Below are positions 17,739 through 26,529 of a stretch of 64,000 nt of DNA, piece by piece. The stretch is from Hyphomonadaceae bacterium UBA7672. GTDB taxonomy: Bacteria; Pseudomonadota; Alphaproteobacteria; Caulobacterales; Hyphomonadaceae. Each line of letters begins with the position of its first letter. The stretch's first letter is position 1. A program made the translations under genes and the position numbers. The stretch is from NCBI GenBank assembly GCA_002483135.1, contig DLHI01000024.1:1-64000 (forward strand), written 5' to 3'. Under the pieces are notes generated by a model, which was given only the letters and a program-made list of their open reading frames with translations, was not told the origin of the DNA and searched no databases.

Positions 17739-20510
17739 CTAGAAGTCGTGCGTCATGCTCACCCACCAGGTGCGCGGGTCGCCGTAGAATGCCGTCAGCG
17801 TGCCTTCCCGACCTAGGGTCGGCGTCACGACGCTGGTGACCGGATTGATGCTGACGAAGTTGTATCCGGCAACCTTGTAGCGCTCGTCGCCCAGATTCTT
17901 GCCGTGCACCCCGATGGACCAGCCTTCATCGCTGCGGAAGATCAGACTCATATCCCACAGGGTGTACGCGTCCTGGTCAAGCAGCGGCATCGGCGTTTCG
18001 AACTGCGCGGACTCGCTGCGGTAGGACAGCGAGTTCACGAACGTCATGTCGCCCGGCGTGTTCACCAGCGTGAACGGCGTCGTATAGTTGATACGCCAGC
18101 TGGAGGTCCATTCCGGCGTGTTCTGGAACACGCGCTGGTCCGCCACATCCGCGCCCGTCGGGCCGATGAATTCGTCATACTTGGCGTCGATATAGCCAAC
18201 CGAAACCACGGTTGAGAGCTCGTCGCCTGCCGTGATCCAGTCCTCACCCAGCACGGCCGTGCCGTCGAACTCGATGCCCTTCAGCGTGGCGGCGGCGGCG
18301 TTGGTCGTCGCCCCCGTGAAGGTGTCGTTGATGCCGTCATTGTTGGTGTCGACGCCGATGGACGAAGGCACCTGCACATCCGAGTAATCCATCCAGAACG
18401 CAGCCACGTTCGTGGTGAACCGGCCCCGCTCCCAGATCGACTTCACGCCGACTTCATAGCTGTTCACCGTCTCCGGCTCGAACTGCATGAAGTCAAAGAT
18501 CTCGTCAGGATCCCGCGTGCCGTTCTGGTCCGTATCCGGCGCCGCCGATGTCTGGCCACGCGGATCGAACCCGCCGCCCTTGAAGCCCTTCGAGTAGGTC
18601 CCATAGACGTTGTGGTCCTCCGTCGCATCCCACGCCAGTGACACGCGCGGAGAGAAGTCCGTGAAGCGGTCATTGCCGTTGAAGTTTGACGTCGTCGCGA
18701 ACGGCACGGCCGTTCCGCCGAACAACGGCGAATAGCCACCCGTGAAGCTGCGCCGGAGGATCTGCGCCGTGCGTTCGTCGTCGGTGTAGCGTCCGCCAAC
18801 CGACAGGTGCAGCGCCGGAGAGATGTCGTAGGTGAAGTCGGCGAAGACCGACCACGTCTTGGTGTTGACGTCGCCATAGGTCTGCGCGTTGAGACCCGGC
18901 ACGCCGATGAGCGCACCCGTCGTCGCCAGCACCACGTCGAAATACGTCAGCGCGTTGGCGTCGAGATAGTAGACGCCAATCAGGCCGTTCAGGTTGTCGC
19001 TGTTGTAGAGGAATTGCAGCTCTTCCGAGAACTGGTCGTTCTCGTAGATCGCCGGCACGTCGACGTCGATGGCGGGCAGCGAGTCGAAATCGATCGGCGT
19101 GGTCGATTCATCCTGGCGGTAAGCGAGGATGTTCTTGATCGTCCAGTTGTCCGAGAAGTCCCAGGTGGCAACGACCGACCCACCATAGGCTTCCGAACGC
19201 TGATCCGGCGTGATCAGGCCTGCGCGCGTGTCATAGACGTCGCTCAGCACGGGCGCACTGGTCTGCAGGCTGGGGATCAGGCGGTGGCCTTGCTTGGGGT
19301 CCGACTTGTCGAGCAGGTAATCCGCCGAGAAGCGCACATCCATCGTGTCGGTGACGTCCCACTCCGCCTGCAGGCGGGCCGCGGTTACGTCCTTGTTGTA
19401 GTTCTCGACACCCGGCTGGACGAGGTTGTCACCATACCCCGAGCGCGTCAGCTTCGCGAGCGCGCCGCCGATACGGAAACTGTCTCCGATCGGCGTGGAC
19501 ACTGAAAGAATGCCGTCCAGGCGCGAATAGCTGCCCGCATTCACCGTCAGCTTCATCGACGGATCATTGCTCAGCCCGGCGGTTACATACTTGACCGCAC
19601 CGCCAATCGTGTTGCGGCCATACAGCGTGCCCTGCGGCCCACGCAGAACCTCGATACGCTCGACGTCGAACACATCCAGCACAGCACCCTGCGGCCGGTT
19701 GAGATACACGTCGTCGAGATAGATGCCGACGCCGGCCTCGAAGCCGCCCACCGGGTCCTGCTGGCCCACGCCGCGGATGAAGGCCGACAGTGTCGAGTTG
19801 GTGCCGCGCGAAACTTCCAGCGTTACGTTCGGCGAGAACTTGCCGACCTCGGTAAGGTCCGCTGCGCCGATGTCTTCAAGGTCTGCGCCAGAGAATGTCG
19901 AGACCGAGAGGGGTACTTCCTGGAGGTCCTGTTCGCGGCGCTGCGCCGTCACGACGATGACATCGCGCACGGCCGGATCTTCGGCGTCCTGCGCATAGGA
20001 CGGCGCCGAGAACGCGCCGACGATGAAGGCAGATGCGCCTGAAAGGAGTGTTGCTTTTGTTCTGGGTGACACGGGATCCTCGCCTCTATCTGTTTCGATG
20101 GGCGAGATCCTCACGACCCCGTCCCGAACCAGACCGCCGGATAGTCCCGTGTTGCGAAGAAGCGTGTTCAGCGCTTCGTCGAAGGTGTACCGACCCGATA
20201 GCGGTTGAACCCGTATCTTCTCGGCCATGTCGTAAGGAAAAAGCAGCTGCACGTTTGTCTGACGCGCAAGCTCGAGCAACGCATCGGCAAGCGATGCGTC
20301 ACGGATGCGGATGTCGTAGACGGTTGAGCCCTGCTGGGCCGCCGCCTCCTGCAGTCCAGCCAGCCCGCCGATGGCGAGCGCGCCGCACAGCACGACAGTC
20401 CTGATCCAGCTCCGTCCCTTTCCTCCCTCATGGCGCGACTGTCGGACGTCCCTCAGGAAATCTCCGTCGGCCTTGTGGGAGACGACAGGCGCGTGACGGA
20501 AATCCTCCAT
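17739..20510 (-). CDS. TonB-dependent receptor with N-terminal STN signalling domain
   Basis: An outer-membrane importer with a surface-signalling extension. From ATG 20510 (an earlier start would overlap fecR) it has about 923 residues. A hydrophobic signal is seen at about 32-59, and an STN (secretin/TonB short N-terminal) domain at about 62-138 ('YDIRIRDASLADALLELARQ'). A second signal-peptide-like stretch at about 150-174 is followed by the TonB box region ('DVIVVTAQRREQDLQEVPLS'), the plug domain and a 22-strand-type barrel. The barrel ends in aromatic 'HDF', as expected for BAM recognition. With the FecR anti-sigma and ECF sigma genes directly upstream, ligand binding should activate the sigma factor. 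The N-terminal region before the signal is unusually long. Ligand unknown; context suggests a glycoside or other plant/algal compound. Confidence 0.9.
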   Translation of the reverse strand: MEDFRHAPVVSHKADGDFLRDVRQSRHEGGKGRSWIRTVVLCGALAIGGLAGLQEAAAQQGSTVYDIRIRDASLADALLELARQTNVQLLFPYDMAEKIRVQPLSGRYTFDEALNTLLRNTGLSGGLVRDGVVRISPIETDRGEDPVSPRTKATLLSGASAFIVGAFSAPSYAQDAEDPAVRDVIVVTAQRREQDLQEVPLSVSTFSGADLEDIGAADLTEVGKFSPNVTLEVSRGTNSTLSAFIRGVGQQDPVGGFEAGVGIYLDDVYLNRPQGAVLDVFDVERIEVLRGPQGTLYGRNTIGGAVKYVTAGLSNDPSMKLTVNAGSYSRLDGILSVSTPIGDSFRIGGALAKLTRSGYGDNLVQPGVENYNKDVTAARLQAEWDVTDTMDVRFSADYLLDKSDPKQGHRLIPSLQTSAPVLSDVYDTRAGLITPDQRSEAYGGSVVATWDFSDNWTIKNILAYRQDESTTPIDFDSLPAIDVDVPAIYENDQFSEELQFLYNSDNLNGLIGVYYLDANALTYFDVVLATTGALIGVPGLNAQTYGDVNTKTWSVFADFTYDISPALHLSVGGRYTDDERTAQILRRSFTGGYSPLFGGTAVPFATTSNFNGNDRFTDFSPRVSLAWDATEDHNVYGTYSKGFKGGGFDPRGQTSAAPDTDQNGTRDPDEIFDFMQFEPETVNSYEVGVKSIWERGRFTTNVAAFWMDYSDVQVPSSIGVDTNNDGINDTFTGATTNAAAATLKGIEFDGTAVLGEDWITAGDELSTVVSVGYIDAKYDEFIGPTGADVADQRVFQNTPEWTSSWRINYTTPFTLVNTPGDMTFVNSLSYRSESAQFETPMPLLDQDAYTLWDMSLIFRSDEGWSIGVHGKNLGDERYKVAGYNFVSINPVTSVVTPTLGREGTLTAFYGDPRTWWVSMTHDF

Positions 20511-20646
20511 CGCGGCGACGCGAATATCTCGAAAATCTTTCAGAGCGGAGTCGGATGCCGCGATTGACGCAGCGTCGCGCTGAATTTTCGCACCTGCGTC
20601 ATTCGTGAAAATTTCGGGTGAGGGCGCGTCGTAACCCGGCGCAACA

Positions 20647-21663
20647 TCAGGGGTCCCGGCGGACAATACGCACGCGTTTGTCGTCGATGCGTTCAGCACG
20701 CACCCCGAAGTTCGTTTCGAGGGCCTCGAGCATGTCGTCGACTTCACCCAGACCGAATACCCCGCCGACTCGCATGTCGGCTAGGTCCTGTGTGTCAAAC
20801 TCGAAACGTATATCGGCATAGCGTGAGATATCGGCCACGACGCTGGAAAGTGGATCGCCCGAGAAGACCAGCTTGCCGTCGGTCCACGACAGCTTGCGAT
20901 CGATGGCGGCCAGGTCGACCCGGTCGATAACCACGCTCTCGCCAAACAGCGCGGTTTCGCCAGCCGCCACGTACGCCACGGGCTCGGGCGCCGGCACATC
21001 GGCCACGCGCGAATACGAAACCTTGCCCTCGGACACCACCACCTCGACCGCGCCCTGTTCGAGTCGCACCGAGAACGCCGTGCCCACCGCCACCGTCACG
21101 CCATCGCCGGCATACACGCTGAACGGCCGGCTCGCATCATGCGCCACCTCGAAGAAGGCTTCGCCCTCAAGAAGATGGATGGTCCGCTCCTTGTCGTTCA
21201 TCCGCGCTTCGATGCGGCTCGCCGTGTTCAGTGTCACGACAGAGCCGTCCGCCAGCGTGATCTTCTCCTGGTCGCCCATCTCGGTCTTGTAGACGCCAAG
21301 GCCCGGCTGCTCGGCCACTTGGACCGCTGGCGCACCAGGCGCTGAAAACTGCGAAACGCCAACAAACACGGCTAGAGCAACCGCCGCCGCCATGCCCACC
21401 CCGGCCCACACCGTCGGCTTCATCCACAGCGGCTTTTCTGCCGGCGTATCTGCCAGCGCAGCCAGTACGTCGAGGTCCTTCCAGTGCGCTGAAAGCCTTG
21501 TAAATGCCTCTGCATGCGCCGGGCTGGCCTGCTTCCAGGCGTCGAACTGCACCTGCTCGGCCGGCGTCAGCGGTCCCTCGCCATGGCGCACGACCCAGCG
21601 CGCCGCCTCGTCCTCGACGGGCGGGCGGTCAGGGAAGTTCACGATGTTGCCCGTCGGGCTCAT
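20647..21663 (-). CDS. FecR-family anti-sigma factor/signal transducer
   Basis: The 338-residue protein spans the inner membrane once and relays a signal from the STN domain of the TonB receptor to an ECF sigma factor. The cytoplasmic N-terminus has 'EAARWVVRHGEGPLTPAEQVQFDAW', the DUF4880-type segment that contacts sigma. One membrane helix lies at about 86-105. The periplasmic FecR domain follows ('ITLADGSVVTLNTASRIEA', 'LLEGEAFFEVAHDASRPFSV', 'VGTAFSVRLEQGAVEVVVSEGKV'), and the C-terminal STN-like part ends at 338. Its ATG overlaps the sigma-factor stop (ATGA), so the two are translationally coupled. It ends about 136 bases before the receptor start. Confidence 0.94.
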   Translation of the reverse strand: MSPTGNIVNFPDRPPVEDEAARWVVRHGEGPLTPAEQVQFDAWKQASPAHAEAFTRLSAHWKDLDVLAALADTPAEKPLWMKPTVWAGVGMAAAVALAVFVGVSQFSAPGAPAVQVAEQPGLGVYKTEMGDQEKITLADGSVVTLNTASRIEARMNDKERTIHLLEGEAFFEVAHDASRPFSVYAGDGVTVAVGTAFSVRLEQGAVEVVVSEGKVSYSRVADVPAPEPVAYVAAGETALFGESVVIDRVDLAAIDRKLSWTDGKLVFSGDPLSSVVADISRYADIRFEFDTQDLADMRVGGVFGLGEVDDMLEALETNFGVRAERIDDKRVRIVRRDP

Positions 21664-22235
21664 TCGCCGTCTCCAGCACGCAGGCGGCGTACATTATCGG
21701 ACTCGTGCGGGGAAGTGCGGCCCGTCTCCGAAGGCTCGCGCCGGGCCATGAAATCCCGCGTAAGCAGCAATGCCTTGGCCAGATGCTTCTCAACCGTGCT
21801 TTCGGCAATGCCCAGCCGGGCGGCGATCTCGCGCTGCGACAGGCCCTCGATCTTCTTCATCACGAGCACCTTCCGGCATTGACTGGGCAGCGCGGCCACC
21901 GCGTTGGCAAACAGCGCCAGCCGTTGCTTGCCATCCACGACCTGCTCCAGTCCGGGTTGGGTATCGCTCCCAATGACATCCGGCTGCTCAAAATCCTCTA
22001 CCGAATCTGTTGCAGAATTCTTCCTGCGGGCGATTTCGTTCAGCGCCACATGCTTGGCCACGCGGAACAGATAGGCCCGTGGCATCAGGATGGGGCGCTG
22101 CGCCTCCATGGCGTAGGCGCGCACGAATACCTCCTGCAGCATGTCCTCGACATCCTGCGAACGCGCGAAGAAGCGGCCCAGATAGCGTCTCAGGGCCGGC
22201 TTGCTCGCCTCGTATTCGTTCAGAATGCCAGACAT
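21660..22235 (-). CDS. ECF-family RNA polymerase sigma factor (FecI-like)
   Basis: The 191 residues contain region 2 ('RSQDVEDMLQEVFVRAYAM', with 'PRAYLFRVAKHVALNEIAR') and region 4 ('LPSQCRKVLVMKKIEGLSQREIAARLGIAESTVEKHLAKAL'), separated by an acidic linker. There is no extra domain, so activity should depend on the FecR partner encoded next. It would direct polymerase to the TonB receptor promoter and perhaps to the divergent GMC operon; the 188 bases between 22236 and 22423 are the shared regulatory region. I could not identify its promoter motif with confidence. FecI-type sigma factors are often autoregulatory or responsive to metals, but here the neighbours point to an organic ligand. 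Confidence 0.95.
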   Translation of the reverse strand: MSGILNEYEASKPALRRYLGRFFARSQDVEDMLQEVFVRAYAMEAQRPILMPRAYLFRVAKHVALNEIARRKNSATDSVEDFEQPDVIGSDTQPGLEQVVDGKQRLALFANAVAALPSQCRKVLVMKKIEGLSQREIAARLGIAESTVEKHLAKALLLTRDFMARREPSETGRTSPHESDNVRRLRAGDGE

Positions 22236-22423
22236 TGGCGCCAGACTAGTCCCGGGATCTGTCCCCTAGCAACTGCGGCGCCCGGCCTCGTCTTGACCCC
22301 GCGCCAGCTTGACCGGGCCCACGGTCGTGACACGCTGCCCCGAACGTAACACGCGGAGCAGGGTCCCAGCCTCCAGCCCCAACGGGCGCACAGGCGGAGA
22401 CCACCTGCCGGGAGGAAGTGGGT

Positions 22424-24157
22424 ATGCAGGACCTGTCACAGGGTACGCGCGAACAGCGTACATTCGACGCCATCGTGGTCGGCAGCGGCATCGCCGGCGG
22501 CTGGGCCGCGAAGGAGCTGTGCGAGAAGGGCCTAAAGACCCTCGTCCTCGAGCGCGGCCGCAAGGTTGAGCACGGCAAGGACTACAAGACCTTCGCCATG
22601 AACCCGTGGGACTTCCGCTTCCCGAACGGCCGCACGCCGCAGGACGAGATCGACAAGCATTATCCGAAACAGGCCCGCACCGGCTATACCGTCAACGACC
22701 AGTGGAACCACTGGTTCGTGAAGGACGACGAGCACCCCTACACCGAAGTCAGCCGCTTCGACTGGATCCGCGGCTATCATGTCGGTGGCCGCTCCATCAC
22801 CTGGGGCCGCCAGAGCTATCGCCACTCCGACCTCGACTTCGAAGCCAACGCCCGTGAAGGCGTCGGCGTCGACTGGCCGATCCGCTATGCAGACCTCGCC
22901 CCCTGGTACGATCATGTCGAACGCTGGATGGGCGTCAGCGGCACCAACGAAGGTCTCCCGCATCTGCCAGACGGCGTGTTCCAGCCCGCAATGGAATTCA
23001 ACGTCGTCGAGAAGACTTTCAAGGGAAAAGTCGAAAGCAAATTCCCCGAGCGCCGCGTCACCATGGGCCGCACCGCTCACCTGACCAAGCCCACCGACGA
23101 GCAGATGAAGATCGGGCGGGGCACCTGTCAGACCCGTAATCTATGCATGCGCGGCTGTGCCTTCGGCGCTTACTTCTCCTCCAACGGTGCAACCCTGATC
23201 GCCGCCGACCACACCGGCAATATGACGCTGCAACCGGACTCGATCGTCACCGAAGTGATCTTCGACGCGAAGGCCAACAAGGCCACCGGCGTCCGCGTCC
23301 AGGACGGCATCACAGGCAAGACCACCGAATACTACGCCAAGGTGATCTTCCTCAACGCCTCGGCTCTGGCCACCACCTGGATCATGCTCCACTCGAAGAG
23401 CGACCGCTTCCCGAACGGCTTCGGCAACGATAGCGACGAACTCGGTCGCAACGTGATGGACCACCATTTTCTCGCCGGCGCGCAAGCCGACGTCGAAGGC
23501 TACGAGGACCGCTACTATTCCGGTCGCCGCCCCACCGGCATCTACGTTCCCCGCTTCCGCAACCTCGGCACCGACGCGACAAAGCAAAAAGACTTCACGC
23601 GCGGCTATGGCTATCAGGGCGGAGCAAGCCGCTCAGGCTGGCAGCGCCTTGTCGCCGAGATGGGCTTCGGCAAGGAGCTGAAGGACGAGATCTCCGAACC
23701 CGGCAACTGGACGATGGGCCTCACCGGCTTCGGCGAAATGCTGCCTTACCGCGACAACCGCGTCTGGATAAACAACGACGTCAAGGACGTGAACGGCCTG
23801 CCCACGCTGACGATGGACGTCACCATCCGCCAGAACGAACTCAACATGCGCAAGGACATGCAGGCCTCCGCAGTCGAGATGATGGAAGAGGCTGGTTTCA
23901 AAAATGTCCGCCCGTATGATCGCCCCTACGCTCCCGGCCTCGGCATCCACGAGATGGGCACAGCGCGCATGGGCCGCGACCCGAAGACGTCCGTGCTCAA
24001 CGCCTTCAACCAGGTCCACGCCTGCACCAACGTCTACGTGACGGATGGCGCGGCGATGACTTCGGCAGCCTGCGTGAACCCCTCGCTCACCTACATGGCG
24101 CTCACCGCTCGCGCGGCCGACCACGCCGTCAACGCGCTGAAGCGCGGCGAACTCTAG
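22424..24157 (+). CDS. GMC-family FAD oxidoreductase (sugar dehydrogenase large subunit)
   Basis: A flavin-dependent alcohol/sugar dehydrogenase. The ATG at 22424 has AGGA seven bases upstream; GTG 22418 is too close to the site. 'VVGSGIAGGWAA' near residue 19 binds FAD. 'HVGGRSITWGRQSYRHS' is the GMC N-terminal signature. The C-terminal 'GLGIHEMGTARMG' and 'CVNPSLTYMALT' supply the catalytic His and Asn. A 'GTCQTRNLCMRGCAFGAYFS' cysteine cluster at about residues 230-250 is typical of gluconate/glucoside dehydrogenase large subunits. No signal peptide is seen, whereas the small subunit encoded next has a Tat signal. This large-subunit/subunit-3 pair resembles glucoside 3-dehydrogenase and gluconate 2-dehydrogenase; the neighbours favour C3 oxidation of a glycoside. 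Confidence 0.9.
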   Translation: MQDLSQGTREQRTFDAIVVGSGIAGGWAAKELCEKGLKTLVLERGRKVEHGKDYKTFAMNPWDFRFPNGRTPQDEIDKHYPKQARTGYTVNDQWNHWFVKDDEHPYTEVSRFDWIRGYHVGGRSITWGRQSYRHSDLDFEANAREGVGVDWPIRYADLAPWYDHVERWMGVSGTNEGLPHLPDGVFQPAMEFNVVEKTFKGKVESKFPERRVTMGRTAHLTKPTDEQMKIGRGTCQTRNLCMRGCAFGAYFSSNGATLIAADHTGNMTLQPDSIVTEVIFDAKANKATGVRVQDGITGKTTEYYAKVIFLNASALATTWIMLHSKSDRFPNGFGNDSDELGRNVMDHHFLAGAQADVEGYEDRYYSGRRPTGIYVPRFRNLGTDATKQKDFTRGYGYQGGASRSGWQRLVAEMGFGKELKDEISEPGNWTMGLTGFGEMLPYRDNRVWINNDVKDVNGLPTLTMDVTIRQNELNMRKDMQASAVEMMEEAGFKNVRPYDRPYAPGLGIHEMGTARMGRDPKTSVLNAFNQVHACTNVYVTDGAAMTSAACVNPSLTYMALTARAADHAVNALKRGEL

Positions 24158-24168
24158 GAGTCATGACC

Positions 24169-24759
24169 ATGCTTGATCGTCGCGAACTCCTTCACCGCGC
24201 CTCGCTGCTCCTCGGCGGCGCCATAACCGCCAGCGCAGCTTCCGGCATCCTCGCCGGTTGTGTCGCCACGCCTCAACCCATAACCAGCGGCGTCGGCTTT
24301 CTCGACGACCTGGAAATGTCGACCGTTACCGCGATGGCAGACCAGATCATTCCAAAGACCGACACTCCAGGCGCGCTCGATGTTGGCGTGCCTCACTTCA
24401 TCGACCGCATGCTCTCCGGCTATTACCAGCAACGCGAACGCGACATAATGCGCGAAGGCCTGAAGCTCGCTGACCGCGATGCCCGTCTCCTGCGCGGCGT
24501 CAGCTTCGCGCAACTCACCAGCGGCGAACAGATCACGCTCATGAAGCGCTACGATCAGGAGCAGTACGACTACACCCGCGCCAACGCCAACACGCAGAAC
24601 GCTCCGCCACACGCTTTCCGACTGATGAAGGAGCTGACCATCCTCGGCTTCTGCACGTCGGAAGCGGGCGCGACCAAACTAATGTACTACAACCAGACAC
24701 CCGGCCCCTATCGCGGCGACCTTCCACTGTCACAGGTCGGCAAGGTCTCGGCTCTTTAA
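24169..24759 (+). CDS. Gluconate 2-dehydrogenase subunit 3-family protein, Tat-exported
   Basis: This small gamma-type subunit partners GMC dehydrogenases and carries the export signal for the complex. The ATG at 24169 lies eight bases after AGGAG; ATG 24163 is too near. The N-terminus has twin arginines ('DRRELLHRA'), a hydrophobic core and a lipobox-like 'LAGC' near residue 29, so the complex may end up as a Tat lipoprotein. The rest is helical, with 'MADQIIPKTDTPGALDVGVPHFID' as the family signature. It starts 12 bases after the GMC gene. No cytochrome c subunit is encoded here, so the electron acceptor must come from elsewhere or be a soluble carrier. Confidence 0.9.
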   Translation: MLDRRELLHRASLLLGGAITASAASGILAGCVATPQPITSGVGFLDDLEMSTVTAMADQIIPKTDTPGALDVGVPHFIDRMLSGYYQQRERDIMREGLKLADRDARLLRGVSFAQLTSGEQITLMKRYDQEQYDYTRANANTQNAPPHAFRLMKELTILGFCTSEAGATKLMYYNQTPGPYRGDLPLSQVGKVSAL

Positions 24760-24783
24760 CGTCGGCCCCTCGGAGAAACCGCC

Positions 24784-26391
24784 ATGCCACAGTCCCTGGA
24801 TATGGTGATCGTAGGCGCGGGCTTCTCCGGCCTCTACATGCTGCACAGGGCGAGGGGCCTTGGCCTCTCCGCCTGCGTGATCGAAGCGGCCGATGGCGTT
24901 GGCGGCACATGGTACTGGAACCGCTATCCCGGCGCGCGCGTCGACGTCGAAAGCCACGAATACTCCTATTCCTTCTCGCCCGAACTCGAGGCCGAATGGA
25001 AATGGAGCGAGCGCTACGCCGCCCAGCCCGAACTGCTGCGCTATCTCAACCACGTCGCCGATCGCTTCGATCTCCGCCGCGACATTCGTTTCGAAACCCG
25101 CGTCACCTCGGCCGTGTTCGATGAAGCCTCCGGCCGCTGGACCGTCGCAACGGATCGCGGTGATCGCATCTCTGCGCGCTACTGCATCATGGCCACCGGC
25201 TGCCTCTCCGCGCCAAAGAAGGTGGACATCCCCGGCGCCGAGACGTTCAAAGGCGATGTCTACAACACCACCAGCTGGCCCGAAGCCGGCGTGGATTTCC
25301 GCGGCAAGCGCGTCGGCATTATCGGCACAGGCTCATCAGCTGTGCAGACGATCACCGAAATCGCGCCTTACGTCGGCAGCCTCCACGTATTCCAGCGCAC
25401 GCCCAGCTTTTCCATCCCCGCCCACAACGGCCCCGCCAATTCCGAAGTTGTGCGCAACTGGCAAGCCAATCGCGAAGCCAACCGCAAGGCCGGCCGCGAA
25501 AACCCCATCGGCATCGTCGCCGCGGTCTTCTCCGAGAAACTCGCCGCAGAAACGCCAGCCGAAGAACGTAACCGCATCTACGAAGAACGCTGGGCGAAAG
25601 GCGGCTTCGCCATCGGCGGCGCCTTCGCCGACACGATGATGACGAAGGAAGCCAACGACACCCTGGCCGACTTCTTCGCCGACAAGGTCCGCGCTGTGGT
25701 GAAAAACACCGAAACCGCAGAAAAGCTGATCCCGCGCACCTATCCCATAGGCACGAAACGATTCTGCGTCGACACGGGTTACTTCCAGGTCTTCAACCAG
25801 CCCAACGTCACCCTCGTCGACATCGCCAACGCGCCCGTCACCGTCACGCCCAAGGGGGCAAAATCAGGCGACACCGAATACGAATTCGACTGCCTCATCT
25901 TCGCGCTCGGCTTCGACGCAATGACAGGCGCTCTCTCGAAGATCGACATTCGCGGTCGCGGCGGCATGGCGCTGAAAGACAAGTGGAATGGCGGCCCGCG
26001 CACCTATCTCGGCCTGATGGTCTCCGGCTTCCCGAACCTCTTCCTCGTCACGGGTCCTGGCAGTCCCTCTGTCCTCTCGAACATGGTCGTATCCATTGAA
26101 CAGCACATCGACTGGATCAGCGACTGCATTGCCGCGATGGGCGAACGTCAGCTGAGCGTGATCGAAGCAACGCCGGAAGCAGAAGAGGGATGGGTCGCGC
26201 ACGTCAACGAGGTCGCCAATATGACACTCTATCCTCAGGCCAACTCCTGGTACCTCGGCGCCAACGTTCCCGGCAAACCGCGCGTCTTCATGCCGTATCC
26301 CGGCGGCGTGGGCATCTACCGCGAGCTCTGTGATGCGGTCGCGGCGAAGGGATATGAGGGATTTGCGTTGTCGTCGGCGCAGGCCGGTTAG
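24784..26391 (+). CDS. Flavin-containing monooxygenase, Baeyer-Villiger type, altered fingerprint
   Basis: The 535-residue protein has two Rossmann dinucleotide motifs, 'VGAGFSGLYML' (FAD, residue 10) and 'IIGTGSSAVQTI' (NADPH, residue 180), and 'GGTWYWNRYPGARVDVES', all normal for class B monooxygenases. The Baeyer-Villiger fingerprint F-x-G-x-x-x-H-x-x-x-W-P appears at residues 155-166 but with Asn161 where His is expected ('FKGDVYNTTSWP'). The rest aligns with cyclohexanone/phenylacetone-type enzymes. These insert oxygen beside a ketone using NADPH. It follows the GMC small subunit by 24 bases and is probably cotranscribed, though it has no export signal and so acts in the cytoplasm. Substrate unknown. 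Confidence 0.88.
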   Translation: MPQSLDMVIVGAGFSGLYMLHRARGLGLSACVIEAADGVGGTWYWNRYPGARVDVESHEYSYSFSPELEAEWKWSERYAAQPELLRYLNHVADRFDLRRDIRFETRVTSAVFDEASGRWTVATDRGDRISARYCIMATGCLSAPKKVDIPGAETFKGDVYNTTSWPEAGVDFRGKRVGIIGTGSSAVQTITEIAPYVGSLHVFQRTPSFSIPAHNGPANSEVVRNWQANREANRKAGRENPIGIVAAVFSEKLAAETPAEERNRIYEERWAKGGFAIGGAFADTMMTKEANDTLADFFADKVRAVVKNTETAEKLIPRTYPIGTKRFCVDTGYFQVFNQPNVTLVDIANAPVTVTPKGAKSGDTEYEFDCLIFALGFDAMTGALSKIDIRGRGGMALKDKWNGGPRTYLGLMVSGFPNLFLVTGPGSPSVLSNMVVSIEQHIDWISDCIAAMGERQLSVIEATPEAEEGWVAHVNEVANMTLYPQANSWYLGANVPGKPRVFMPYPGGVGIYRELCDAVAAKGYEGFALSSAQAG

Positions 26392-26399
26392 CCTTACGC

Positions 26400-26505
26400 T
26401 GTCATTCCGGACGCGCCGAAGGCGCGAGCCGGAACCCAGGGGCCGCAATCACCGCTGCCTCGCCCCTGGCTTCCCGCTCTCCGCTTCGCTACGGCGGGAA
26501 TGACA
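26400..26505 (+). repeat. Dispersed palindromic repeat, copy 1
   Basis: The element begins TGTCATTCCGGACGCG and ends CGGCGGGAATGACA. The outer nine bases (26400-26408 and 26497-26505) are exact reverse complements. Two internal hairpins lie inside (GCGCCGAAGGCGC, and CCGCTTCGCTACGGCGG-like), with a shared GGAACCCAGGGGCC core. Copies at 40375 (same orientation) and 48324 (opposite orientation) share this layout. All three lie between genes, here between the monooxygenase stop and the DUF1080 stop, where a bidirectional terminator would be useful. Confidence 0.9.
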
Positions 26506-26529
26506 CCGAGACTGCAGAACAAGCGTGCG

